Shown here: positions 1 to 11,634 of the stretch, one piece after another
Numbering within the stretch: the first letter of the stretch is position 1
Layout of the letters: each line of letters opens with the position of its first letter
DNA from: Austropuccinia psidii
Lineage: Eukaryota > Basidiomycota > Pucciniomycetes > Pucciniales > Sphaerophragmiaceae
Reading direction: 5' to 3'
NCBI GenBank assembly: GCA_023105745.1
Contig: JALGQZ010000011.1
Coordinates: 26,952,112 to 27,016,111 of the forward strand
Length of the DNA: 64,000 nt
The notes under the pieces: model-generated
What the model was told of the DNA's origin: nothing
The model's database searches: none
Seen by the model: the letters and a program-made list of their open reading frames with translations, nothing else
Translations under genes and position numbers: made by a program

Positions 1-1841
1 AAAAATGGCCATAGATAATTTATGTAACATTTCTTGTATTTTCTGACCATTTAGTAAAATAAAGTTCAAAAAACAAAGCTCTGTACAAGAGAAAATTATC
101 CTTTTGTGTTTATGAGAAGATAATTGAGATTGAACTAATTGTATGATGTGGAAAGATGCTTGTTCAGCTTTGAATATTCTATTTTTAGAAATATTAATAT
201 AAAAGATTGTTTTGATTAATAACGAGAGTAAAATTTATTTTCAATAAATTGAAGAACTTCATAAATATGGGCTTAATTCATAGTTTATGAAAAAAAGCCA
301 AATCAAGGACTAGTATCAAATTGTAACATAAGAATATGCACAAATTCATTTGTAAGCGAATATTTCAAATTCTGAATCAGACTCATAATTTGAAGAAAAC
401 CTCTTAAAAACTCAGGAGAAAACCCAATTGTAAGATTTTATGTCAATACTCTTTAGAGGAGATCAAGAGGTTGTGTATTATCTCTTCTAGAGATAAGTGG
501 TTCTACTGACCTGTATAGTTATTTGAATTGTACTCTTAAATATATTTTTGATTTTGAAAAGGGGACAGAAAGAATGTATTTAAAGTGTAAACCTGTAGAA
601 AACACCTAAAGGGTATTACTCCTTCTAAATATATGGTAGGGTATTTTTGGAAGCATCACATTTTACACGTTTAAGGATGAAGACATATATATCAAGTAAT
701 AAATTTCTGAATTTGAGAATCAAATGAAATTATCCATGGAGATGAGTTTTACCATTGATTTGAGTTTACTATATAGATCAAACTATCATCTCATAATGTT
801 TCTGAAAATTTGGTTCATGAATAAATACTTCATTAAAACATATTAATTGGATGGAGAACTCTCTGATTGAGTATATTAGTCTTGCACCAAAATGAAATAT
901 TTTCTTTGCATATTACTAAAAAATTCTTCATTTAGGGCTAAATATTGAACCAATAAATTGGATGTGTGAAATTGTGAATTGAATTCTTAGTTTAGAATTG
1001 TATTGGGACTTGAATATATTCTAAGATCTATCAGACATTGAATTTATTCAATTTATACAAAAGTTGTTCATGAAAATTAAAGAATAAAAGTTTTGTAATT
1101 AATCTAACTTTGGCAGAAAATCTTCTAGCCTCAAAGGTAGTTATTGAAAGAATGAATATTTTCTTCAAAGCAATTTAGCAATTCTAATTAATGTCAATTA
1201 ACTTTGCTGGACAGAATCAGCAAATATGCAGTAATTCAATCCTAATATTGTCATTGGTGTATTGAAAAAAAATGATCAGAGTAAGGTCAATTAAGCATAT
1301 TAATCCTTATAATATCCCTCCATTTCTACCACTCTTTTCACAATATCAGGAATAGATTCAGGAAGTATATTCAATTTTACTGACTTGTTTAGACAAACAG
1401 TATGGTGTTTAATACAGCTAGAAATCAATATTTGAAGAGAAGATATCATCAGTATTTAAGTATTCCAATTGAGAATATATTTTGTGATTTCATGATTTTT
1501 GGACAAAATAGGCCAAATATAATGACCATAAAAAACTATTAAATTGAAATTTCAAAAGGATTTAGGCTCTTCCAAACACATTGAATTAATACCTTTCTTA
1601 AAGGAATTAAACTTTCATATACAAGGAAATTTTCATGGCAAGACTTTTAAGATATATATTAATAGAGTAGCTCTCATGTTTTAGAGTAATTGGATTTTTA
1701 AAAAGAAATTCTCATTTGTGTATATTGATCATACAGAAAAACTCAGAAGGTTTTGAAACTCTACTCTTTCAAAAAGTTATGGCAATGTTTCCTCCCATAT
1801 CAGTATAAAAAACTCTTTTTTTTAATATGATGAGCAAATAA
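1..1841. other. AT-rich stretch without recognised genes
   Basis: No open frame of useful length or recognisable protein fragment was seen on either strand. Stops are dense in all frames and the sequence is strongly AT-rich. It directly precedes the 5' LTR of GY1 and is probably decayed transposon or intergenic DNA, but I found no specific similarity to the other repeat families in the window. Confidence 0.5.
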
Positions 1842-3794
1842 TATGAGCGTTTGAGATATTACCACATATCCAAAAAGGTCACAAGAAAAACTGTATAATA
1901 ATTATCTCAAAACCAGTGAAAATGCCATAAATAGGTATAAACATTGAATTGACTCAGAATCTAATGGGTAAAGATGTTCAAGAAATTACATCATAAGATT
2001 CCTCATGGTAAAATACACATATATTATTCTTATTGCATATAATTAAAGTCAATTATTACTGAATAATAAGTAATGATACCCTAAAAAACCATAAAATCTT
2101 ATTTAACTCAGAAACCAATGAGACAACATGTGTAATGAATTGCACCATTTGATTCCCCATGAAAAACTACACATAAAACCATTTTATGAAAATTCTCTAA
2201 AGTCAATACTTAAGGAATTAAGCTGAATAAATGCACTTTTTTGGTCAGCACATACATTCATGGTTTTAGCTAATATCTCTTGAAATATGCATGATAGAGA
2301 GTTAAACCAAAAAATGAATTCACCACGTAATTACTTTCAGAACACATATATGAACTTTCTTTGACAAGCTATAAGCAAGGTTATAACTTGAAAGGGTGTA
2401 TTGAACAAAATTACTAGAGCTGTTGACCACTTTGTTGTGAAAGTGGTCCAAACTCAAAAATAAAGTGAATATTCAGATCCTAATAGCTCATACGTGGAGA
2501 AAGATGTATTTTTTATCATAATATTCAAGGTAAAGCCCCCCTGAAATCAAGGTTTGAAGTTTAAAATATTGAATTTTGACAGAAAGGAGGAGATACAAGA
2601 AAAATTATCAAAAATAGAGTTTTCATGATGTAATGAAATTCTCTTGGCAGTTTAATAGAGACATTCCAGGATATCACAATTAACTCCCTGAATAGCTTTA
2701 GCATGTATAACTTAAACATTATTAATGATCAAAGGTTAATCTTAAAATTGATCATTTATGATCACTCACTGTAATCTTATTTTATGTTCAACAATTATAT
2801 AAGTGATAAAACTGGTTAAAACTATTAGATTATGATCAAAACTAATAAAATCCACAAAGCTTAGGCTTCTACCAAGCCTATTATATCATCAAACTGAGAG
2901 TTATAGTGATAACTGCAAATAATGGCGTAATCATGAGAGAAGGTTTTATCATGACGTAATCATCACTAAACCTCAAAACACTAATCATTTCCAGTGGATA
3001 CCATCAGTACACGTCTACTAGAAGCCTACTGGACTCTAGAAGAGTGGAATATACTATAAATAGAGCTTTTTTTACTCTATTTCCCCCTCAGACACATCAA
3101 AACAATAAAACAATTAAACCAAAAGGTAAAATCTTTATTCTTTATATAAAGATCTTTTATATTTCTCAAAGACCAAAGGTAATATTTATTATAATCATCA
3201 ATCTTGACGTGATCACTCCAATTGTTCATATTTTTGTTATAGTTCTCTTTAAAATCTTATTTCCAGGTAAAATCAAGAATATTTGTAATTTCTTTTATTT
3301 TTATTTGTAAATACAATTTAAATAGGTGGTATTTGCATTATTTGGCAAAAATCTTTCAAAATGATTATATTAAGTGTACAAAGTAGGTTATTTTCTCTTA
3401 TTAGAATAATTTCTCTCTATTATTACTATTAATAATTCTTTAATTAATATAAATGGTATTTATATTAATATATAGCTTTAATATTAGTAATATTATTTTT
3501 ATTAATAAAAAACAATCTTTTTACTCCCTTATTATTTGTTGGTAACACTAAGGAAGTGCGTTCAAATATATTTATTATTAAATATTAATATATTGATTTT
3601 TATATTATTCTTTTATAATATAGATTATATTGTTATATTTATTTAATAATATAATCATTTTTATTCTATAATTATAATAAATCTTTATTATTAAAATTTT
3701 TTTTATCTTATTTATTTCATTAATAAGGACATTCAGAGTACCATCAGTAAAATATTAGTACTTTTTACTTATTGTTTCATAATCAAACCTTACA
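1842..3794 (+). repeat. 5' LTR of GY1 (LTR-A)
   Basis: The left edge is placed by alignment with the 3' LTR start at 10429: both continue TTTGAGATAT.ACCACATAT and run parallel for about 1.35 kb. The first bases here are TATGAGCG against TGTGACCC in the 3' copy, so the terminal TG is mutated. The right edge is ..AACCTTACA, followed after two bases by a primer-binding-like TGGGAGCC, which is the normal LTR-TT-PBS arrangement. Length is 1953 bp. The last 600 bp have no counterpart in the truncated 3' LTR, so the right edge rests on the CA end and the PBS only. Confidence 0.75.
3055..3109 (+). promoter_or_regulatory. LTR-A core promoter and polyadenylation signal
   Basis: TATAAATAG at 3055-3063 is followed by a pyrimidine-rich run and by AATAAA at 3104-3109. 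Both are kept in the other LTR (TATAAATAG 13064-13072, AATAAA 13113-13118), while the DNA around them has diverged. The layout fits the U3-R boundary of an LTR, with the TATA box driving the genomic transcript and the AATAAA ending it in the 3' copy. Function is inferred from the motifs and their spacing. Confidence 0.55.
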
Positions 3795-3796
3795 TT

Positions 3797-3813
3797 TGGG
3801 AGCCTGTCCGTGA
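3797..3813 (+). other. GY1 primer binding site (PBS)
   Basis: TGGGAGCCTGTCCGTGA starts two bases after the LTR end. It begins with TGG, as expected for pairing to a tRNA 3' CCA end. GY4 has TGGGGCCCAGC at the same distance from its LTR, and GY2 a related TGTGGGCCTGG, which supports the assignment. I do not know which tRNA would match. Confidence 0.6.
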
Positions 3814-4305
3814 TATTTACTTAAAAGGACTTTAAAAGGATTCTAATTGGGTTTATCCAATAATAAATTATAATTTCAATAATAAAGCTATATAATAATT
3901 TTATATTTATTGATTTTAAAGGCTATTGAGGCATTTGGAAAGCAATTTTACTGTAATACACATGGTTTTTCACATCCTTAGACTTGAAAAAACTTTCTTT
4001 GAGTGACTCTAGTGATTAAAAAAGATATTTACAACTTAAAAATTAATCTTATATGATAAATTAATTTCATAAAAGAATCATCTTCAATTTTATTTCATTC
4101 TTTAAAAATTGAAATATAAGAAATATTAAAATATATTAAAAACCAATAAAAAAGTTATTTTTATTCATTTTTCTACATTTCTTTATTCATTTCATTTATT
4201 ATAAGATATAAAAGCAATTTTTATATAGAAAATTGCCATATCTTGCCAAAAATAACCCGTTTCACAAAATAAATTATATTTATTTGTCTCTTTACTGTTT
4301 TTAGA
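3814..4305 (+). other. GY1 untranslated leader
   Basis: AT-rich, with no coding potential. It lies between the PBS and the first gag exon-like segment, whose left edge is a TTTTTAG acceptor at 4299-4305. A leader intron ending at that acceptor is plausible, but I could not place its donor. Confidence 0.4.
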
Positions 4306-6598
4306 CAACCCATCAGAGGACAATCAGAACACTGTTGAAAGATTGGTGGAAGGACTTTGCCCAAGTTCCCCAACTACAACTGTCATTAAGAAAAAGAAAG
4401 CTAAGAAATTAGACTTTCCAGCACCCACCATTCAGGACTCTGAAGGTGAGTACCTCCTTTTTAAATTTTCCATAAAAAAGAAATTCTTGTCCTGAAATAT
4501 TTTTACTTCTTATTTATTACATTATGACTACTAGAAGAGGTTCCCAATAATCCATCCAATCAGATAGAGCTGGACTCAGAAGTAGAATTTATCCCTCAAA
4601 AGGGTAAAGAAAGGGCAAAATCCCCAGTGGAACAGAATCCACACAAGGAAGTGCCATAACCCAAAGGCAAATCCCAGAAATGCCCATAACATCTCAACCA
4701 GAGTTAGAACTAAGTATGAGTGACTCAAACACATATAAATCACACTCAGAGGGCTCAAATAGACATCTACATGGGCCATTACAAGCAGTACTACACAGTG
4801 TACAAGGACAAGGATTGGGAAATGTTCCCACAAATCCACCAAGGAGTGATGAACTCCTGGCGCATCCTCAAAAAATTCCTCAAAGAGGAGGAAATAGTAA
4901 GATACTCCAATGGATGGAAGCCACTATCATCCAAACCTCAAATAAAAAAGATCAAGGAATACCATGCCAAAAAGAGGGAGGTAACCAAGGAAGAAGCCCC
5001 AGTAGATTCTACCAGCAAGGCTCAAACCAACCCACTTCCCCAAGGAGGGAATAAGAACAAGAAAAATAACTGGAGAAAACCATATTCTCCAAGCTACAGG
5101 ATTCCATAAATCCAAAACAATGCCATGGAAAATGCCTTCAACATGGCCATAACCTTTATGAAATTCAAGGACAAGGGGGAACAAATAATGAGACAACCTC
5201 ATTTGCAAAACGAATACCTTTGTCTCCAGATGTTGCAAATACTTTCGCAGAAATTAAAAATAGTATTTTACCTCTTAAAGAAACTAAAAACAGTTTATTA
5301 TCTTTACAAGAAATAAATAATAATTTATCATCTTTAACAAAGATTGTTGTACAAAATAGAAAAGAAATTTATAACATTAAATTTATTGCTGACAATAATA
5401 AACCAAACGTTTTAATTGACAATACTCAAAAATCAATACAAGGACAACAGGAATTGTATAAATACATAAAAGATAGCAAAGGAAAAACTTTGACAATCAA
5501 TTATTATGTGAGTATTTTTAATCTTACAGAAAAATTAAACAAATTAAGTATTTCTGTGTAAAATGTGAAGGAAAGACTTCATCAAACTAAAAATTAATTC
5601 TAGACCATGGGAAAAAAGTGATAAATCAAGAATGAATCTCAAAGATGACATTCAAAGTTAAATAAGGCTTATTACTGAAAAAATGGATAAAATAAATGAG
5701 GCTAACTTAAATATGCCAGAATTGTCAATGCCATTTTCTCACATAAGTCCTGTCAAACCAAAGGAGGAAATAACAAATTCATTCATAACAGACTTGAGTC
5801 ATCAAGACAATAACCAAGTCTTAATTAAGGAAGCACTCCCATTAAAAGAATGGCCAACATTCACAGGAGAAGGTGAATATGACCATATGTCATTCATTAA
5901 AACAATTGAAATGTTAAAAGAGGATTATGCCATACCAGATGAATTGATCACTTCCAGATTACACTCACTATTTGCGAAATCTGCAAAAAGATGGTATTAT
6001 GGCATAAGGCAAAAAAATGGCAAAGGTACCTGGTCTTGGTGGAAACAAGAAATAATCACCAAGTGGGCTAATTTTTCCTGGAGGTACAAAATAGAGAATG
6101 TATTTTAAAATTCCTTCTTTGACCCAGACAAGGATAAACCTTCAACTTGGTTCTTAAAACAAGTTGAAATATTAAATGTACTGTACCCAGAAATGTCACA
6201 AAAAATGGTACCCATGAAACTACTTAAGAAATGTGGAGGATAATTGGAACATTCCCTGAGAAGCGGGTGTATAGAACCATTCTCCACAGAAGAGTATATC
6301 AATGCAATAGAGGACATAGTGACAAGGTCCAAAATTGGCAGTACTTGAAAGAAATTGGAAATTAAAAAGCTCAAATAAACCATTTATCAAGAAATAAAAA
6401 CCATGAGAACCTTTCAAGCCCAATATATCCAACAGTAATGATCAAAGAAAGTGCCACAAATGTGGAGGTCTTAGACACTTAGCCAATAATTGCCTTAAAA
6501 AAGCAAAAATCAATAAAATTGTGGAAACAGAGGACCACAATGATCAAGTGAAAGAATCTGAATCTGAAAAGGACACGGAAGAATCAGAAACTTCTTAA
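4306..6598 (+). pseudogene. GY1 gag pseudogene with a predicted intron
   Basis: Gag is the structural protein that forms the cytoplasmic particle and binds element RNA. The first segment (4306-4445) begins after TTTTTAG and ends at a GTGAGT donor. An 89-bp intron (4446-4534, ending CTACTAG) follows and the frame resumes cleanly. Later pieces lie at 4720-5109, 5220-5561 (leucine-rich, coiled-coil-like) and 5683-6105, which holds the motif W-P-x-F-[ST]-G-x-G-E-Y-D-H-M at about 5851 and a Trp-rich stretch. Both are shared with GY2 and GY4. A CCHC zinc knuckle (C-x2-C-x4-H-x4-C, CHKCGGLRHLANNC) is intact at 6452-6493. Stops and frameshifts separate the pieces, so no intact Gag can be made. Gag-like identity is strong from the knuckle and its position before protease. 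Confidence 0.8.
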
Positions 6599-6734
6599 AG
6601 TGATTAAATTAATATAACTAATGCACAAATTAATAATATTGATTTAACATATGAAGTATTAGATGAAAACTCAAACTTACCACAAGTTAGAACATCTGAC
6701 ACAAGCCTGACAAACATATAATATGCTAAATTGT

Positions 6735-7176
6735 ATACAGCCAAACAAGCAAAAGGGATGGGATCTACAGCTGGAAAATCAAGTCTAAGTATTTTCATGG
6801 TGGAAACCATGAGGCAAAAGTGAGCTCAGATACAGGAGAATATTGTAACTGTGTTGGTAAGAGTTATTTGAAAGCAATCGTACCAGATTGGGAAGGGAAA
6901 CCTATACCAATACAAGGATTCAAATTTAGTAGTACAAGTGAAAGCATGAAACCCCTTGGAATAATTGACTTAAAACTCATTTTTCCTCATCCTTCACAAT
7001 TTATCACATTGAAAGTAGATTTTGTGTTAGTGGACAACTGCACTAGTAACCATTTTATACTGGGAAATGACTACTTGTCAATTCATGGCATAGATAGCTC
7101 CAACCAAAAAGATAGATATTTTACCTTAGGAGACAATAAAAGACAAATATCTGGCTTCTTAAATAACAAAAAATAA
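6735..7176 (+). pseudogene. GY1 retropepsin (aspartic protease) pseudogene
   Basis: This region would cut the Gag-Pol polyprotein. It opens with KGMGSTAGKS, matching GKGYTAG in GY4 and GY3. A retropepsin-like active site survives as SSDTGEYCNCVGKSYL at about 6825-6870 in place of a DTGA(Y/F)CS core, so the Asp-Thr-Gly triad is readable. It continues through FILGNDYLSIHGID, the second conserved retropepsin block, to a stop at 7174. A stop near 6812 separates the TAG motif from the active site in one frame. It lies between the gag zinc knuckle and RT, as expected for Ty3/gypsy. Confidence 0.75.
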
Positions 7177-7285
7177 ATCACAGTTATTAAGAATGAAAAA
7201 AAGCTCAGAAAAAGAATTTTTCATAGCTGAACAACTTAAATAGGCAGAATTCAATCAGTACTTAACAGAAAAAATGAAATAAAAA

Positions 7286-8238
7286 TTGAATGACCTCTTC
7301 TTTGAATATAAAAAGGCAATTGCAACTGACAAAGAACCACTAGGTGCCATAATTAGACATGAGGTAAACATAATCCTTAATGTGGAAAATCCTTATACAC
7401 CTCTATTAAAAAGACCAGCTTACCCAGCTATCCCAAGATCTAGAGAAGCTTTAGAGGTACACATTAAATAATTGATGGACCTTGGAGTATTAAGAAAAGT
7501 ACAACATAATGAACAGGTAGAGGTCACTACACCTGGAATTATAACTTGGCATAATGGAAAATTAAGGATGGTAGGGGATGTTAGAGATCTAAACACCTAT
7601 ACTGTCCCTGGCAGATATCCAATACCCAGAATCCATGTGACATTAACACAATTATCAAAGTCTAAGTTCATTGCAGCCATGGATGCTCTAAATGGTTCTC
7701 ATCAAAATTTCTTAACATAAAATGTCAAAAGACTACTGAGGATAACAGTCCACTGTAGAATTTTTGAATATCTGAGAATGCCATTTGGTATAAAAAATGC
7801 ACCTTCCCATTATCAAAGAAAGATTAATACCATATTTCCTGAAGAATTGTCAGAAGGATGTTTGATTATCTATATTGATGATATAATAATTTTCTCAGAA
7901 GCTTGGGAAAGTCACTTAACAGGACTAGAAAGATTCTTTCAAAAGATAGTACAAGTAAACATGAAAATCTCCTTTAAAAAGTGTCATTTTGCATACAGTG
8001 AGCTGAAAGCACTAGGACATGTTGTATCTGGACTAAATTTGGGCATAGGTAAGAACAAAGTAGCAGCAGTACTCTTGAAGCCAATGCCCCAAACCAAAGA
8101 AGAAATTCAACAATTTCTAGTATTTACTGGTTATTACAGAAATCATATAAAAGCCTTTGCAAGAATCCTAAATCTTTGTATAAGCTCTGTGACCAACAGA
8201 CAGTCTATGAAATGACCAAAGAAAGAGTAAAGGCATAT
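7286..8238 (+). pseudogene. GY1 reverse transcriptase pseudogene
   Basis: Reverse transcriptase copies the element RNA into DNA. The conserved blocks are readable in order: PRSREALEVHIK; GKLRMVGDVRDLNTYTVPGRYPIP; the D-A-L segment near 7680; LRMPFGIKNAPS; and the catalytic YIDDIIIFS, with YIDD at 7871-7882. The thumb and connection part includes KCHFAYSELKALGHVVS and [13 protein letters not shown]. In-frame TAA stops occur at 7469-7471 and 7718-7720. A frameshift lies near 8165-8176, after which the frame continues to a TAA at 8236-8238. Apart from these lesions the protein is collinear with gypsy RT, so the damage looks like ordinary decay of a once intact pol. Confidence 0.9.
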
Positions 8239-8769
8239 GAATAACAGACAAATTCCTTAAAAAATGCGCCATTTCTTCCAATTCCAGATTGGAAACTACC
8301 TATTAAACTATACATTGATGCTTGTGGAGAAGGGCTAGGTTCTGCACTACACCAGACACAAATCATCAATGAAAAACCTGTTGAAGGCTCAATTTGCTTC
8401 ATTTCAAGACAAATAAAGCCAATAGAAGAAAGGTATGGAGAAATTCAAATGGAATTCCTCTGCTTAATGTGGGCTTTAGAAAAACTACACTATTATTTGG
8501 ATGGAACAGTTTTTGATGTAAATACAGATTTCAATGCTGTAAACTCTTTATTAAACATGAAAACTCCAAATACACATATGCTAAGATGTAAAATTGCTAT
8601 CCAAGAATATAGAGAAAGTATGACTAAAGTTACTAAATCTGGGAATATTCATAAAAGTGAACATGGGCTTAGCAGATGGGCTCTGGCAAATACACCTGAA
8701 AATCTGGCATGGGTACCACAGGAAGAGCACCATATAGAAGGCATATGTGTGACAGATATTGGCACATAA
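8239..8769 (+). pseudogene. GY1 RNase H domain pseudogene
   Basis: RNase H removes the RNA strand during reverse transcription. The gypsy-type domain starts with [20 protein letters not shown] (first catalytic Asp), then [19 protein letters not shown] (Glu) and VNTDFNAV (second Asp). The usual final motif ADGLSRW reads [10 protein letters not shown] at about 8655-8685, so the last catalytic Asp has become His. It shares a frame with the integrase downstream, separated only by a TAA at 8767-8769. Confidence 0.85.
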
Positions 8770-10311
8770 TTCTTTAACGAAGTTAAAAAAAGCTATGAAA
8801 TGGATGAAAACTGCCATATCCTATGCCAACTACCAATGAAAGACTGTAAAGACCCATCACTTTCATCAAAACTAGATGAAATATGGAAAAAAGTATATGA
8901 TGAAAGAAGATTACACCTCCTTGATGGAATCCTCTATAATAGAACTAAACATACATGTGTTATTTCCTTAACAGATAGAACTCTGATAAACACTATAATA
9001 CATGAATATCATGATAGTGTTGCAGCTGGACATCTCTCAGAAGACAGAATACTAGAGAGAGTAAAAACCTGCTCTTGGTGGCCAAATTGGAAGAAATATG
9101 TTGCAGAATACTACCAAACCTGTGACAGATGTCAGAAAGCAAACAGAGCCACAGGAAAGAAATTTGGAATGATGATCCAAATCCAAGAACCAAAATCATC
9201 TTTGGAAATAGCTCACATGGATTGGGTAACAGCCTTACCTCCAGGAGGAGACAGAAGTTACAATGCATTCCTGGTATCAGTTGACAGATACAGAGAAACT
9301 CCAATTGTCTTACCATGTCACAAAGATGATACAGCTATGTACACAGCCATAATGATATGTAATAAATCTATTATACACACAGGCTTATTCCAAAATATCA
9401 TCAGTGATAGAGACCCAAAATTCACTTCAGCATTATTGACAAACCTCCATAACCTGTTTGGAACAAAATTATCATTCTCAACAGCTTACCACCCCCAAAC
9501 TGATGGTCTAGCAGAAATAATTATACAGACCTTAGAAGACATGATCAGGAGATTCTGTGCTTATGGACTAGAATTCAAAGATTCTGATGGTTTTACCCAT
9601 GATTGGTGTACATTAATACCAGCCCTTGAGCTAGCACATAAAACATCAATCCATTCTTCAACTGGCAAAACACCAGCAATGCTAGAAAATTGCTGTAATC
9701 CAAGACTTCCTTATGATACCCTCAAAAAGTACTTAGTGGATATACATCCAACAGCAAGCAATTTCAAATTAATTCTTGACAAAGCAAGAACCCATGAGAA
9801 CAGATGTATGCAATATTATTTCAAATAGGCAAAAGAAAGATGTGATAAAATCCATAAACCACCTAACTTCAAAATAGGAGACTTGGCCTTGGTGTCAACT
9901 CTCAATTTCAAAAATATAAAAGTCCCAAAGAAATTGAAAGATTCCTTTTCAGGACAATTTATGATAAAAGCACTACATGGACCTAATGCTGTGCAACTAG
10001 AGCCCCCAGGTGAATTGGTGAACAAACACCCAGATTTCCCTATAAGTCTGATAGAACCTTACAGCTCAAGTTACAAAGAATTTTTCCCATTAAGGAATAA
10101 ACCCCCACTTGGAACTCCCCCTTTAGAGGAAGGAGAAGAAAAGAAAATTGTGAAAGTCCTTAAAGAAAGAAGGACAAAAAGCAAAAAAGCAAGGCAATAC
10201 CTTGTAGGGTATAGAAACCCAGCTCAAGAAGATGAATTTCTAATTGATAAACATATAAATGCTGAGAAACTATCAAGAAGGTTCAGACATGAAACAAAAC
10301 CTAAAGAATAG
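8770..10311 (+). pseudogene. GY1 integrase with GPY/F segment and chromodomain, pseudogene
   Basis: Integrase inserts the cDNA into the genome. The zinc-binding HHCC part is intact (HDSVAAGH about 9010, then C-x2-C in CDRCQKAN). The D,D,E core is also present: Asp in AHMDWVTALP, Asp in ISDRDPKFTS, Glu in PQTDGLAEII. A TAG stop at 9826-9828 interrupts the frame, which then resumes unchanged. A GPY/F-like segment (FSGQFMIKALHGPNAV) follows. The last 70 residues, from EEKKIVKVLKER through RQYLVGYRNP to LSRRFRHE, form a degenerate chromodomain. The first aromatic cage position is not aromatic and the usual Trp of the EDxW motif is Phe. Chromodomains of this kind guide integration to particular chromatin in chromoviruses. 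Confidence 0.85.
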
Positions 10312-10416
10312 AAAATTGAGCATTATGGAGCTTCAAGGCTAACAAAGTCTATTGAAGAGGTAGGACAGCAGATGATACCCCAATTAACTATATATCATTG
10401 TGGTAAAATCTTTTTT

Positions 10417-10428
10417 GGTGGTAGGGAA
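10417..10428 (+). other. GY1 polypurine tract (PPT)
   Basis: GGTGGTAGGGAA, ten of twelve bases purine, directly abuts the TGTGACCC start of the 3' LTR. This is the expected plus-strand primer position and independently confirms the LTR boundary. Confidence 0.65.
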
Positions 10429-11634
10429 TGTGACCCTTTGAGATATGACCACATATGCAAAAAGGTCACAAGAAGAAATTGATAATAATTATACTCTTAA
10501 TAATTATCTTAAAACCAGTGAAAATGCCATAAAGAGGTATAAGCTTTAAATTAACTCAGAATATAATGAGTAAAAATTTGAAAGAAATACCACCATTAGA
10601 TTCTGCATGGTAAAATACACATATATCACTTTTATGGCATATTTTAAAGCTTATAATCACTGAATAATAAGTAATAATACCCTCAAAAAGACATGAAATC
10701 TTATTTAACTCAGAAGCCAATGAAAAAACATGTGAAATAAATTTCCCCATTTGATTCCCCATGACAACTACACATAAAGCAATATTATGAAAATTCTCTA
10801 AAGTCAATACTTAAGGAATTAAGCTGAATATATGCACTTTTTTGGTCAGGGGTTACATTCATGGTTTTTAGCTAATATCTCTTGAAATATACATGATAGA
10901 AAGTTAAACCAAAAAGAAAGCCACCACGCGATTACTTTAAGAGCACAGATATGAACTTTATTTGACAAGCTATAAACAAGGTTATAACTTGAAAGGGTTT
11001 ATTGAACAAAATTATTAGAGCTGTTGACCACTTTGTTGTGAAAGTGGTCCAAACGTCAAGCAAAGTCAATATGTAGATTCTACTAGTTAATAAGTGAAGC
11101 ATGATGTATTTTTCATCATAATATTCAAGGTTAAACCCCATGAAATCAATGTTTGAAGTTTCAAATATTTAATTTCAACAGAAAAGATGAGATACAAGAA
11201 AAATCATCAAAAATAGATTTTTGATGATGCAATTAAATTCTCTTGAAAGTTTGAAAAGGACATGAAAGGCTATCAGAAATTATGTTCTGAATAGCTGTAG
11301 CATGTATAACTTGAAAGTTATTAATGATCAAAGTTTAAGCTTAAAAGTGATCATTCATTATCACTCACTGTAATCTTATTTTGAGGTTAACAGTTATCTA
11401 AGTGATACAACTGGTTAATACTAGTAGATTATAATTGATAGTAATAAAATCCACAGAGCTTACCCTTCTACCAAGCCTATGATCCCATCAAACTTAGAGT
11501 TATAGTGATAACTCTAAATAATGGCATAATGATGTGATAAGATGGTTTGATCATGACATAATCATTACTAAAATTTGAAGTACTTATCATTCCCAATGGA
11601 TACCATTGTTAAACGTCTACAAGAAGCCTACTGG
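10429..11634 (+). repeat. 3' LTR of GY1, first part
   Basis: It starts TGTGACCC after the polypurine tract and aligns throughout with 1842-3025. Shared landmarks are GTTGACCACTTTGTTGTGAA and the GATCATTTATGATCACTCAC region. It is cut at 11634 by the solo LTR-B and continues at 13037. Confidence 0.85.

Noticed and set aside
3044..3310. Open frame of 88 codons at the GY1 5' LTR promoter
   Set aside because: It overlaps the TATA box and AATAAA of the LTR, is low-complexity Ile/Phe/Lys and is not kept in the 3' LTR.
7469..9828. RIP-type mutation as the cause of the stops in GY1 pol
   Set aside because: Five stops and one shift are too few to judge, and their dinucleotide context is not consistent by eye. 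Testing would need an alignment of many copies and RIP indices.
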